Positions 46,471 to 59,320 of a DNA stretch of 64,000 nt are shown here, in pieces; positions within the stretch are counted from its first letter, which is position 1, and the number at the start of each line of letters is the position of its first letter. Location: positions 538,596,872 to 538,660,871 of the forward strand of contig OX422211.1 of the NCBI GenBank assembly GCA_949130495.1. The letters run 5' to 3'. The position numbers were made by a program, and so were the translations under genes. This DNA comes from Sambucus nigra. Lineage: Eukaryota; Streptophyta; Magnoliopsida; Dipsacales; Adoxaceae. The notes under the pieces are model-generated. The model was not told the DNA's origin, made no database searches, and was given only the letters and a program-made list of their open reading frames with translations.

Positions 46471-48160
46471 CTACTAAAAATTCCAAAACTGAACTCTGAG
46501 ATCATCAGACTCAACATAAAAAATTCAAAAGAAAAGAGAATCAATTTATGAAGTAATATTCAAAGAAGTATTAACTTTTACTGTTATATATATTTTGACA
46601 TTAATTGAAATAATGGGAAGAACAAGTTGAATCTACCCAATAAAGGGAAAATAAATAGTGAGGAAATATGGCCACCTGTGCTGGTTGGGAATCTACCATG
46701 TTAATATCAATGTTTGAAAATCACTACTTATCCAAGATGTTTATGAATTTAGAGTGGGAATGAAAAGACATCATAGTGAAAGTCCTCATATATTCTTGTT
46801 AAATTGATAAACACTCTCTAGAAACATTTTTAGTGACAGGACCTTGAAAACATCAAATGATTATTTATTTTTCTAATAGGGATAGGGATAGGGATATACA
46901 TATGTATATTTAGACCTTAGTGGGGGATTTGAAAAGACAAATGTATATTTACACCCTTGTGTGATGCAAAGGTCTAACGATGTGTATTTACTAAATAATT
47001 GAGGTGTGTGATAAAAAGTATAGAATACTATATCTATCATTAAATTAAGCCAATGCGCCTCTAGAATGTAAAGGTTGAGTATTTCATTAAGAATGCATAA
47101 AGAGGGTACACCCATTGCAACTTTGAAAATTAAATAGAGAGTGATAAGAATTAAATAAGCGAATAGATTAATTATTTATGAAAAGTGACCCATATAAGAT
47201 CATAAAATCCTTCCTCAAGGTTTGATTGAGATTTTTTCTAAATAATTTAATAGGCTAGAGTATTTTAGTTTCTAAATTCCTTTCTCTCCCATCTACCTTC
47301 CTATCTCAATTTATTATCCTTATATATTATCTTCCTTTTTGAAAGGATTGGATAAACTTCGCCTTCATAAAGAAAACTGGTTGGGATAAGGTAAACCTTT
47401 TTTTAACTCATCCCATACAAACTTAAGTTTGGATTGAAAAAAATTGTAATGATTTTGAAGTATATCAAAATTTTCTTTATGGTAAAAAAACCTAAAAAAC
47501 CAATCTCTTAGAGTTGGTAAAAGTTTAATACCATATAAATTTGTGTCCCAATTAGGAGAGGGGAATCACATGAATTTCTCAATATTTATCTAACCCATAT
47601 AATATTGTCATCGTTTGAAAGGGTCAAGTAAGATCGAAAAGGGAAGGTAGTAAAATATTGGAGATTTTTAAAATAAGTGAGTAAATGCTTGGTGTGTGAA
47701 AGCTTGACCCACATGGGAAGTATATAGAGGAAAGTGTGAAACAAAGACAATATAAAAGGGAGAGATTACCACGTTGGAAATGAGTAAAGCGAAGTGAAAC
47801 CACTAAGATATAAAAGAAGTGGGCAACCTTTGTGTCCCACATTGAAAAAATATATAGAATATGTGCACTTAATAAGTAGAAATGGAAGATGAAGAGTTAC
47901 TTTATCAAGCATGTAAGAGGGATATTCAAGATAGTTCTAATATGATGCAAAGCACCGTATACATGCACACGCGTGTGAACGCGCGTGCGAGGAAGTGGCA
48001 TGTAGAGGTGCTAGTGGCGCACTTTGCACTTCTCATGCCTCGTGTCCGTAATGGTAGCAGGTTTCCGAGATTCGTCTGGGTCGGATCGTGGTAGCTCAGG
48101 CGAGGTCACTTTTGGGTCCGTGTAAAAAACCATTTCAGTTTAGTTGCACTGGTTCAGAAA
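46471..48160. other. AT-rich stretch, no gene recognised
   Basis: No domain motif on either strand. A short TAGGGA-type run (about 46877-46895) is a simple repeat, not a telomere repeat. Short open frames have no recognisable content. Confidence 0.5.
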
Positions 48161-48290
48161 TGACTTATGACTGTTTGCATTAAACAGTCATTCCATTTCG
48201 AAATTAATTAAGACTATTAATCCAACAGTCATGACTCTTGATGACAAAGCCATTCATTCCATATAAATAAAGGCTGCTTAATTCGAAATT
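48161..48290 (+). promoter_or_regulatory. Promoter-like block with palindromic AACAGTCAT motifs
   Basis: A perfect 10-bp inverted repeat ATGACTGTTT / AAACAGTCAT (48167-48176, 48182-48191), a third copy AACAGTCATGACT near 48222, and a TATA-like CCATATAAATAAAGG at about 48259-48273. Repeated motifs before a TATA box are usual in LTR promoters. It may be part of a Copia-type LTR, but I cannot fix LTR ends. Confidence 0.35.
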
Positions 48291-50332
48291 GTACATAATT
48301 ATATTAACCTAGTTTTAGAATTATGAACCCCTTCAGTTACTTAGTTACATTTTTAGGAGATACATAAATTATCTTATTCTGTTTATGTATAAAAATAGAA
48401 TAAGAACTCATTTTCCTGTTCTGCGCTGCTACATCCAAGGGATGTCTTCAAAGATATAATTTACAGACAATGTAATTACTTCATTGTATCTTGAGTATGA
48501 ATTTATGGATGCCCGTTTATATACCGATCTTGGTGGAGAAAATATTGTATTTAGGAAAGTGACATCATGCCTTGAAGTTTTTCTGAATTTGTTTAAAGCT
48601 CAACAGAGTTATATTGAAGAAGTGCTACATCATTATATTGAAGTTGACATAATTGTGATTAATAAAAGAGTTTTATTTCTACCATTGAATACATATTATC
48701 CAACATAATATTCTTCTAAAACTTCTGAAGCTTTTGAACAATGAGATTTGGGGGGATTTAAGGGAATTAAGACTTGATCGAATAAATGATGGCCTTCCAT
48801 CAAATCTTCATGATTAATAAGAGGGTCCTCGAGTAAAGGCAAAAGATTAAATTTATTGGTGTTAGTCCAAAAAAATAAAACACTCATTGGTCACCAATAT
48901 ATTTAGGCTCGTCAAATCTTAAAAATTACTTTCCATGACGTCAAGGGAAAGGAGTTAGTTAGTGAGAGAATCTAAGGTACATATAAAAAATTAATGAATG
49001 AAAATATAATGAAGATAACCTTTATCAAGGTGAGTGTTTGCGAGGTACAAACGTGAAGAGAAAACCCACGCATTCATCAGGTTGATCTCTAAGGGAAATC
49101 TTGAGGAAAAAGGATGATGAGGTTTGATAAGACAGGTTTAACAACCCTGGATAGTGAGGAGGGAATAATAGAAGGATACAAAGTGTGAGGATGATAACCA
49201 CGAGGTACATAAACTCCAAGTTTACCTTAGCCATTGTCATTATTCTTATACAAGAGCAATAAAAACTTCATCTCAAGCTCATTAATTATTCTAATTTTTT
49301 GTGAATATATTTGCCTCGAACGTGGATGGAAGGTAGACTTGACAAATGGGAGGACGTGGGTGGATTTGAAATGGATTGGGTTGTGTATGGGTTATTTGAA
49401 AATGGGTGGAAAAATGGGAGCGGGTCGTGTTTGAAATGGGTTAGTCTGGGTTAATCCAACATTCTTTTTTTCCCCATCTTTTTCCTTGCTTTTTCAACTA
49501 AAAAAGATGTGGTCAAATGTATGCTTCCCTTGATGAATAGTAGTCTGAATCTCAGAGATCGAAAGATATTTCTTGAAACCCATTTTTAACCCGTAGATGA
49601 CCCACGAGCAAACCGAGCTGATGAAATATGAAATCCATTTCTGACTCGCAAAGAAATATTGATGAACTGGAACACTTTGTATTGCGTAATTTTTGGGCAG
49701 ATTCATCCCATAAAACCAATTTTGTCGGGCCTAGTGGAAGGTAAGAAGGTGAACAACTTGATGTTGAGTTCTTAGCTATATCAAGCCACCCTCGCACCCA
49801 CTTGCACAATTTACTTTACTCCCACCTAGCTTATATTCAATTTACTTGAATTATATTTTCAAATTTATGTAGTTTTAATTAAATTTACTTGCAATGTATA
49901 TACTTTTATTTTGAAGTCTTTTTTCTCAATTAGTTTTTATTACTTTTTTATTCAAGTATGCCATTTTTCTCCCTGGTAGATAAATCTTTTATTTTAATTT
50001 GGCATTTTACATTAAAAAGTCCTCTTGATTGGGGTATCGAACATTATAAAATTGGTTGATTTGTCTTTGTGTTATAAGACATTTCTTTGATAAGGCTTAC
50101 TTATTTGACACACTCGCACTAACTTTTACACGATCCTGATAGCTCTAAAACCAAAATCACCTGAAATACAACTATAATAATCACTTCACCTCTGAGGAAG
50201 ATCTTTAAATTTTTAGGCGTTGAATGACAACTTACGAGGACTCTATCACCAAAACAAATCAAAATAAACTTTTAATTTAGGGGAAAATCAGAAAGAACAT
50301 CCAATAAAATAAAATTTATTAAGCATCACAAT
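48291..50332. other. Stretch without a recognised gene
   Basis: A 74-codon plus frame at 48484-48708 has no known motif. Around 49340-49470 repeated GGGTT, AATGGG and GTGGG words, and at 49580-49600 CCCATTTTTAACCCG, resemble the interior of plant hAT elements, but no ends could be set. Otherwise AT-rich. Confidence 0.35.
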
Positions 50333-51421
50333 CAGGGGCGGATCTAAAGATTCCAGAGGGTGGGCGACCGCCCCCAGGAGTTTCGGGATTTTTATGGGAA
50401 ATATTCAGAAAAAAAATTATTTTGGACTTGAGTGTAGTTTTCTGAAGTGAAAGGCATTGGGTTTTTGTTGTTTTAAAAACTGAGGGTTGAAACCCAAGTA
50501 ATAACTTCTAAATAAAATATATGCTTCTTCGTTTGAAAAAAAAAATTCACAAATTATTCCTCTTCAACAAAGTCAGCCCTCTCTCTTCTTCCATATATCT
50601 CTCTCAAGCTCTCGCATCTCTGTCCCTATCCTTCTACCTCCGGCAGCAGCAGATCCATCTGCCCCCCTCTTTGCTCCTCCCCCTCTCCTTCTACCTTTGG
50701 CTCTTGAATCCGACCGACTGCAGGTTAGGGCAGACTGTCCGGATCTGAGGTTTTGAGGGGACCCCTCCCCGGGTCCCCCCTGACCGACCTCCTGTTCTAG
50801 CCCGATAACAAATATTTTATTTTCAGTTCAATACATATATGTTTGAATGAATAATTGTTTAAAAATGTTTAAACCTTTAAGTGTTAAATATTAAATTAGT
50901 TTTATAAGGAATTAGTTTAAACTTTAAAATTAATTTTCAAAAATATATTTGTTATTAAATAAGTTTAATGGCTGATGTTAAATGATTATGTTCAAATATA
51001 TTAATTGTCATTCCGGATTTAGGGCAATATATTGTTGAGGTATTCAAAATAAATTGCAGACAAGTAAACCTATTAGTTAATTTTAATTAGTTTAGAAATT
51101 GATTGATGAAATTGGTTGTTAATTTTAATTAGTTATTGCTGAAATTATTTTTATTGATGAAATTTTAATTTGTCCTCAAAATTAGTTATTGCTCAAATTT
51201 GTATTAAACTTTAATTTAGTTAGTTGTTGTTAAAAAATGTTGGTTTATTACGTAACGGCAAAAAATTAGTAAATATTAATCATAAGTTTTTTAGGGTTCA
51301 AAATTGCAAAATAAGTAAAATTAATCCGCAAAAAATCACCTCGGGAGATCTCGCCCTCGAATCCCCGACATTTGAAAAAAAATCCTGCACCCACAACTCG
51401 AAAATTCTGAATCCGTCGCTG
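50333..51421. mobile_element. Non-autonomous hAT-like element, 1089 bp
   Basis: Left end CAGGGGCGGATCTAAAG; right end read inward on minus CAGCGACGGATTCAGAA. These imperfect terminal inverted repeats match in about two thirds of positions. Flanking 8-mers ATCACAAT and GTCAGAAT agree at 6 of 8 positions, as for an old 8-bp hAT duplication. No transposase frame. The short plus frames inside (50521-50748, 51224-51502) are not gene-like. Confidence 0.55.
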
Positions 51422-51429
51422 GTCAGAAT

Positions 51430-52093
51430 GTCGGTTCTCTTACCCGTTCGTGTAGGACAATATAAAAAGTTGGAATCCATGCCTGATCTAAGCGTCAGAT
51501 AACATCTAGGATGTCGAGTATGACATTAAGAATTCTAAACACGCACACTTAAATTATCTTAGGGAGCTAACCTTCTCTTTCATCGCTTCGTTTAAGACCA
51601 ACTTCTCCTCACAAATGTTTCCATTAGCCCGTTAGCTAACTTGATATTGGGGGGCATTGTTGACCTTACTCTTATGATGTGTAGGCGTCTTTGATCTATT
51701 AAAAGAAATGCATTGAGGGATAAGAGAATATCAAGTGTGGATGTATCTAATGGAGACATTATGCTCGTATTAATCAATCGTCTTGACTCCAAACATGAAA
51801 GGCTACAATCTCACCATAACAGTGGCCCATAATTAATAATATATGAGTTGATTTTGGAAAAAAAATGCTTAAGCGAAAAAAAATAACAAAAATGCAATAA
51901 CCATATTTGGATAAAAACCTCATTTGTATGTTGTCGGATTCGCAAGCATATTAATGCAAATGTAAGAATTTATCTTAGCAAAAAATAATTGTCGAAGCTT
52001 GAAGCTTTGAAGGTGAACGTAAGATGTCAGGGGGGTCTGAGAATGGTATAATTGAGTTCCACTATGGAGTAGAATAATATTTTTAAGAATAAA
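51430..52093. other. Stretch without a recognised gene
   Basis: A minus-strand frame of 66 codons (51792-51592) has no recognised motif. Nothing else seen. Confidence 0.4.
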
Positions 52094-52125
52094 CTAGTTT
52101 GCAGTCCTCGCGATGCGCGGACAGA
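52094..52125 (-). mobile_element. 3' terminus of a minus-strand Helitron
   Basis: The minus strand reads GTCCGCGCATCGCGAGGAC (a hairpin with a 3-base loop and one mismatch), then TGCAAA and the terminal CTAG followed by T. This is the standard Helitron 3' end: GC-rich hairpin about ten bases before CTRR, inserted at A/T. The body extends to the right. A possible 5' end is near 56633, with another Helitron nested in it, but that is uncertain. Confidence 0.6.
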
Positions 52126-54289
52126 TGTTAAGAGCATAAAAAATGGATATATTAACAATTTTAAACATATCGATAGTGTAAATTTTCTTACAACATACAT
52201 AATATTCCACTCCAAGTAAAATTATCTTGCCTAACTATATATTTCAAAATCTTAAAGTTCTTTATCAAATATCACAACATATAATAGTATAAACTTAGTA
52301 TTTCAAAAATATATTACTCTTGAGTGAACTTTTCACTATATCATTCATTACCACAACAATATCATACGTATTTTCGTTTGGAGTCATTAATATATTCAAA
52401 CAAAAACACAAAATATTGAATCTATAGTACAAAAGTTTATACAATTTCACCCCTCATAAAAATAATATGATCAGTATTAAGTTATCAACTTTTAAATCTT
52501 CAATGAGTGGACTACTATAAATAAAAAGAATAGAAGTTAAAAACTATTTAACAACAATCTCAAGTACTCAATTTCTTAACTTTCTTGACAAAAAATGTAA
52601 AGAAACATAAAATTAAATAAAACATTGATTTGACCTTTTGATTTACTATTAGGTTTTGCACAATTATATACAATCATTCATTTATTTTTAAAGATGACTA
52701 CATAAAAAATAAAACATGGAAGATGAAAAATAAAAATAAATATGATAAACTTCAATGAATCTGCAACCCATCTTTAGATACTATGAAACATCCCTTAGAA
52801 TAATTTGAATTTATTTGTGTATTGCCCGAACCGGGTTTTTAATTTGTTTTGAGACAAAGTGGATAAATGGACGCTCCATGTCATCACATGTGATGATTAA
52901 TAATGAGATTGATCCCTATGTCTCCTCTAACCATGGTTGTTGTTGACTTCCGGATGGACCATTTGTAATCCTTCCACTCAAACCATGAGTATGTACAAAT
53001 TTAAAGATAGGTGGTATGGGTAGAGTGCGTGATCGTGTCATGAGGTAAACCTAGAAGAATTTGAATATCGGTAGGACCCATATTCCAGCCATCGCCATGG
53101 CAGCGGAGCTATAAACCATAATAAACAACTTACATAACCCCAGTATACAAACAAAAAAGCGTGATATTTATGAATTTAGGAAAGAGGAACAGGTCGTGGA
53201 GGATGTTGAAACTTTATCAGTGATTTGGTAGAAAGTGGGGGATGAAACGACGTCGTCTCCTGTGATGCCATTGAAGCGAATGGACGCGGGGGAGATGTCT
53301 TCAAAAAATCGACACCATCAATTCTACAACACATGTACACAAACACGTTTGTGTTTTCGTATGCTAATAATGAAATATTTATAATACATCTTTCTCACCA
53401 TACAGATTGTGAGAGGTGAGAGAGGATGGATATTGAAATGGGTTTCAATACTCTTTGTATTGATGGGTTCCTATTGTGTTTTTTCCTCTTCCATCGTTTT
53501 CCGCTCTTCCAGCAAATGAATGGACAGTTCCAAAGGAGTCAATTCATCTGAAAATGAATGGACAAGTCCAATACGATGAGTGTGTAATTGAGGAAATGAA
53601 AGGGCATTGGGTGAATCCGTGGGTAAATCTCTATATATTATAATATGCTATACAAGGGAGTTAAGACTCCTTCTCAATTAACGCGTCCACATAACTCATT
53701 TCTTTACCCCACCGTATTATCATCCGCATCTCTCTCTCACTCTCTCTCTCCGTATGCATCCTCTTCACCATGTCGGTTACGCTTCTAGCCCTCTAGCCTT
53801 TCTTCCTTTCCCCTCCCTTTTCCTCTCTATACCCCTTCCTCTCACGCCAATTGTTGCCTAGCCACTATAAATTGTCCGCCCACGAAGGTCAAACAATACA
53901 CTTGGTGTGTTGGTGGTATAAACCATGCTTCGTCTAAGAGACGAACGATTTCTTCTATTGAGGACGACCAGTTGATTATTATTCTATGCTTTCTCAATAA
54001 AGGTTTGTGTTCACGAATCCCTCATCTTTATTATGGGTTTATGGTTATATTTGGCAAACATGTTTCTTGAATGTTTTATATTTGTGAAAACGTCCAACTC
54101 GATTTGGTAAACATGTTAAGAGTTTAATAGGAATATTTATTGTGAAGATCACACGTAGAGGATGATTCGAATTGTAACGATATTACTTATTAACAAGATG
54201 ATCAAATATTCTCCAACAGTTTCAAAGATTTTGAGTCTAAATTCTCTTTTAAATTTCAGAGCCACAAAGATGATGATAGTAAAATAATT

Positions 54290-54836
54290 TCACAAACAGG
54301 GTTATGTTCTTCTCTACATAGCAAAGACCATTTTCATACTTATGATCATATACCTCCCGAAGATGTCGTATTCTTCAAAATTGGGATCAAGATGGGTCAG
54401 TTAAATTATCATCAATTGTTAAATTATGTGATGATGGCTATGCATATTGACATTTTTTCCCAGATCTGATTTGGGAATTGCCACAATGGTTTCTTCCTAT
54501 GATTTATGATGGTACCGAGTCGCTGAGGTTAAATGGGTGTAGGACATATTCCCACCAGAAGGAACAAGGGCGATATCAGATGTAAATGTATTGCATATTA
54601 AGTTGCATAGCTGAAAAAGAAAGACATGGGACTTTCTTTGTCCTTGCTCACCTATCTCGCCCAGAATTCGAGTTCATTAAGTCATAACAAAGTGTCTTCT
54701 GTACTTGTATCAAAAGCACAGTGAAAGGTCGTATCTTTATCCATCTTTTGTTTCTCTCTACATTTATCTATAATTACTGCTTTTTAACTTTAAGGAGAAC
54801 GGACATGGAAAACGGTATTCCAATAGTGGTTTTGAG
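54290..54836 (+). pseudogene. Exon-like gene fragment inside the Helitron
   Basis: A frame with ELPQWFLPMIYDGTESLRLN (about 54474-54535) follows GSVKLSSIVKLCDDGYAY (about 54395-54450) in the same frame region. A donor-like AAAG|GTCGTATC follows at 54727, an acceptor-like TTAACTTTAAG at 54795 and a small exon to GAG|GTAACG at 54836. Introns retained in a Helitron fit capture of genomic DNA. I do not recognise the gene. Confidence 0.35.
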
Positions 54837-55939
54837 GTAACGATAGTGGAATTAGATTTTAACCTATTTTTCCAGTTATTCAGAATGCTATTCACTTTGT
54901 TTAGAACTTATTTATTTTTACGTTATTTTTTGTTTACTGTTTTGTTAGTTTTTGTAATTTTCAGTTTAGAAAACAAATTTTGTTTCAATCTATGCCTATT
55001 TTACTATGTGTGTATTTATTTGGTGTTTTTGCATGATCTCTACGAGGTCTAAGAGTTCGTTTTTGATGCTTCAAATTTGTGCTTTTCTCATATGAATTTT
55101 TTGTTTGATCATTGAGTTAGGTATAGTTTCTAAGCTTTTTTTTGTTTTTGTTTTTTTTATACTTATTGATGCCAACATAGTTTGACTTACTTTTATTTAT
55201 ATAAAAAAATAGGTTCACCGACTTTTGGAAAGTGTTTTGATTTATGGTAACTTTATTTCCTAGGTGGAAGTGGTAATGACTGTTTTTTACAATTGGTGTG
55301 TTTCTTATTTATCATTATCTGTAAAAAATTTACTTTTCAGTAATCCAATTAATTTCTTTTAGGAATTTTATAATTTTGTTTTAATGTTAAATATCACACG
55401 AGGCCTTTATCTATCTATTTCTGGTATCAAAATTTGGTGTAAATAAACAAATATAAACATGGTTGTCTATGGGGCATTTTGTTTGGCGTATGGAATTGGA
55501 GTTATCACCTTATTTTGGTAGATATGTACACAAGAAATTAAACTTATGCTTATCTTAATTTAGCGTGGTAATGGAAATCATTATTCTATTATAGCCACAC
55601 TGAGGTGTCCATATCATATTTGTTGCCTTCCCTTTTAAAGAAGATTCCTATGATGAACTTAAGTACATGTTTCTCTATCATCAATAATTTTTACAGATAC
55701 AACATTTTGTGCTCATATATTGTATTTTCTGGGAGGAATGCCCATATGTTTTTATTTACTTTATTTTAATGGTTATGGTTTTTGTATCTGTTGTTCCATT
55801 CTGAAACTTGGCTTATATTTGTCTTGACGGAGCTGAGTATATACCGTTGACAATTTCTTACGGTGTTCTTTTTTTTAATTAGTGTTGCTTATTTGATGCC
55901 ACAGACCTCCGACTGAGATTTTTTTTATATTGTTATTTC

Positions 55940-56447
55940 CTCATATTTTAGTTACTACAACGGTATGGAAAAAGAGGACGAATATTCTTGGTGGGGGTGA
56001 GAGCTCTGGGACTCAGGAAGCCAGTGACTGGTGGTACCCAAAAGCCATTGGCACAACAACTGCAACAACAATTTGGTGGTGGATACCAAGGTGGTGGATG
56101 TGGTGGTGGAGGGGCACGCCATGGTGGAAGGGATCCCTAAAAGAAATATCACGGAGGCCTCCTGAGTATTACCCGGGCAATGGGAGTCAGCAACAGCCGT
56201 GAGGACCACAATACCAGCGTTGTGGTCGCATTGGAGGCCTCAACCTTTTACATACATTCCATTCAATGCTAATGGCATCCCCTCTGATATTGTGAGCATG
56301 CTTATGAACATGGATTCAAATGTGTACCAAGGACATCATTCACAAAACGGGCATGAAGGAGGTAGGAGTATCGAGTCATTTACTGAGCCAGAGATAAGAA
56401 TAGGCATGAACATAAATGTCAATTCACAAGACAATTTGATGTTCTGA
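55940..56447 (+). pseudogene. Second exon-like fragment inside the Helitron (Gly/Gln-rich)
   Basis: The plus frame gives PLAQQLQQQFGGGYQGGGCG, then GGARHGGRDP (about 56042-56125), a glycine-rich stretch. In another frame, PFTYIPFNANGIPSDIVSML (about 56235-56300) and NGHEGGRSIESFTEPE. Composition differs from the AT-rich surroundings. It ends shortly before the Helitron terminus. The source gene is unknown. Confidence 0.35.
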
Positions 56448-56707
56448 AGCTGATACCTAGCTTGCGAATGAATGTCAAATTCGATTACATCGCACATCGC
56501 GCGGGTTTACACCTAGTGAAAAATAAGAATGCTAAATAATAACTTTAATTAAAAGATACACGTGGCGTTGTGAAGAAGCGACAAATGTCGTCATCATGTT
56601 CCGCTATCAACTTTAGTTTTATACTATAATTGATGTTGAATTTAATTATTATTCTTTTAGGTTGTAACGTTTTCTATATAGCGAAATATATTTTATTTTT
56701 ATTTTAG

Positions 56708-56708
<1 letters not shown>

Positions 56709-56773
<65 letters not shown>
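56709..56773. repeat. (TA)n microsatellite, about 32 units
   Basis: TA run that directly abuts the 3' terminus of the next Helitron. Confidence 0.95.
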
Positions 56774-56774
<1 letters not shown>

Positions 56775-58939
56775 TAGGGTGTACCCGTGCCGATGGCACG
56801 GTGATAAATTTGCTTCCGAATATTTGTGGTTATAGCACATTGATTTTGAATTGACATTTCAAAATACATAATTTTGTGGGAATTTACTTACTTGAACGTC
56901 AAAAAATGGAAGTTAATTTATTAAATAATAAAAACTTCTAAGCATTATTGCCAAGGGCACGATTTAAATGTATTTTAATTTTTTTTACATGTCATTGCGT
57001 TAACCTGTCAAATAACTCCAAATAGAATTTTATCATAATATATATTTTTGTACGAACATGTGTTCACTACATATATGCGTGTCAACATCGATTTGTTCAT
57101 ATGTTTACACATACTTAGTATTACATATTCATTCTATGATTGTTAAAATAAAAACTCATGCATCACAATAAGGGTTCATCGGCTAGAAGTGCTTATATCT
57201 TTTCGCTAATGAGTACAAAACATTGGGAAGAAAAACAATCAAAAATTAGAAGGAAAAAAAAGTAAAAAAAACCATCACTCCATTTATTTTGTTGGTGTTA
57301 AATACACCCAACTTATTCATCACTAAACTTGAAATCTAATGTTTTTTTAAAGAAATGTATAAGTATTTTTAAACCGAAAAATCTAGGCAACCTTATATTT
57401 TGTTTTAAAAGGTACCTACTAATTCTTTTCAAAGATACTAAGTCAACATAAATGCATGGATGATAGTTCTAACATTTTTCATATGTTTTTGGCTCATAAA
57501 ATAGGCCAAAAGCCACCGAGAATACATCTGCCACATTTATGTTGGAAAAGTGTTGAAAACAAATTTTAACCCACCCAAGGGTCTCATCAATTAAGATCAT
57601 TATTTTATTCCAAAGATTCAATTTTCATACGGTCCAAGACTCTGATTTAACACTATAATCACCTAAAACCCCTCATACCTCTCCTTCTAAGTGAATATTT
57701 TTCAAACCCTTCATTTCCAGAATTATTTTTCAAAATACCCCTAACTAAGTAATTTCATCAAATTCCCAATTCAAGACATGTAAAAAGTTTTCAAAATCAT
57801 TTCCTGATTCAATAAAATTGAAAAAAGTTCAAAGAATTATTTTTCACAGTAAAATTCATGTTATTAATTCAAACCCAGCTTAACTATTTTAAAATGTATT
57901 AAGAATGATGCCACAAAAAGAACAATTCCATTTCTAACACACAACAAAAAAAATTTAGAGAAAGAAATTCACATTAAGCCTTCCAACTATATATCATTTA
58001 CTCTGATTCACTTTGCACTAACAGGAGAAATAAAATTTACATTTTCACTAGAAACTATGTCCTTCAGTAGCCTCAGATTTGTCATAAATATTGGGTAAAT
58101 TTGAGAAGTGGGTGTGCGAGAAAATTGTTTGAACTTTGAACATTTTCAAAGATATAAAATAGGGATTTTGAATTAAAGTGTGAGTTAACTTTTTGGGTGG
58201 GGTGATTGGTTTAGATATTGTGGACTGCTATTGCGAAGACTGGTTGGTGTGTAGTAAGTGATAGGTGTAGTAGATTTAGCAAGAAGTTGTACCTTTGTGT
58301 AATGGGATTAGACAACTCTTAATTCTCTCGTGTTCTCTTTGGAAACAAAAAAAATGCAAAACCTTTAAAGTATCATCATTAAATAAATTTTGGCAATTAA
58401 AAACATGAAGAGACTAAAAAAACAAACCACCGTGCCACAGTATTTAAGGGGGGGAATAGCACAATAGATTATGCATTTTTAGGGCTTAAAATAATATTAA
58501 TTATGGATATAGGACACCAAACATTTCGTTTCAATTTTTTGTCCCTATTTTGAAATTAGGGACTGACGTGACATGGTGTAATTGGTTGACGTTTTATGGA
58601 TATGAGTCCGTGCCAACTGCTTTATTAAAAAATAAGGACTAAAATTATAAATAAAATATTTGTTATCCTATTTCCAGAATACATATTACAATCGACCCTA
58701 AATTTACAAAGTGTATGTATAAAACCCTAAATAATAAAATACATATTGTCCTCTTACAAACCCAAAGTCACAGAAAACATTATGCAGCATCCCCACTTTA
58801 TCAATACCAGCAACTACCTGATAAAAATAAAGGCTAGAAAAAATGCAAATCCAATGTCAAGTAGTTGAATACACAGTTCTTACATATCTTAAACTAATAA
58901 ATCTAATAACCAACATAAACAAATAAATCACAATAGTCC

Positions 58940-59320
58940 CAATAGCCCCCATAAACAAACAAATCCCACAACCTCAAGTCACCACCAAGAACCTCCTAGA
59001 AGACACACCCGGAACTCCAAAAAACCCATCACCTATGATCCCACCCTCAATAAAATCCATCCCCAGCAGGATTATTTCTTATTAAAATCATTATTCTAAT
59101 AATTATGTGAGCAATTTTAATAATGAACAGGAATTCAAATTTTAAATTCAATACACCCTCCTTTCAAACAATATGATCAAATTTTAAACCAAATAATTAT
59201 GCGTATAAATGAAATTATTCTAAATACCAGGAGAAAGCGGGTGGACTGCTCAACAAATTATGGTATCTCCACCAGGAAATAAAGATGTACCAGAATCACC
59301 ACTCATTTTTTTAAACTAAA
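58940..59320 (-). pseudogene. Exon-like fragments inside the minus-strand Helitron
   Basis: The minus strand reads MSGDSGTSLFPGGDTII at about 59260-59310 (after an acceptor-like TTTTTAG) and MDFIEGGIIGDGFFGVPG, then VSSRRFLVVT and a stop at about 58975-59075. Both are open, Gly-rich and in the Helitron's orientation. Introns may separate them. Family not recognised. Confidence 0.35.

Larger units (their letters stand above)
53628..56516 (+). mobile_element. Plus-strand non-autonomous Helitron, about 2.9 kb
   Basis: 5' end TCTCTATATATTATAATATG after an A (53627). 3' end with GC-rich hairpin CGCACATCGCGCG (56491-56503) and terminal CTAG (56513-56516) followed by T. Insertion between A and T without duplication is the Helitron rule. 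Near the 5' end, CGCGTCCACATAACTC is a motif type seen close to plant Helitron ends. No Rep or helicase frame, so it depends on another element. It appears to carry exon-like gene fragments. Confidence 0.7.

Noticed and set aside
46877..46895. GGGATA repeat as an interstitial telomere
   Set aside because: The plant telomere unit is TTTAGGG. Only about three GGGATA units are present.
58425..58455. ACCACCGTGCCACAG as another Helitron end
   Set aside because: It resembles one arm of the hairpin at 56785, but there is no second arm and no CTRR terminus.
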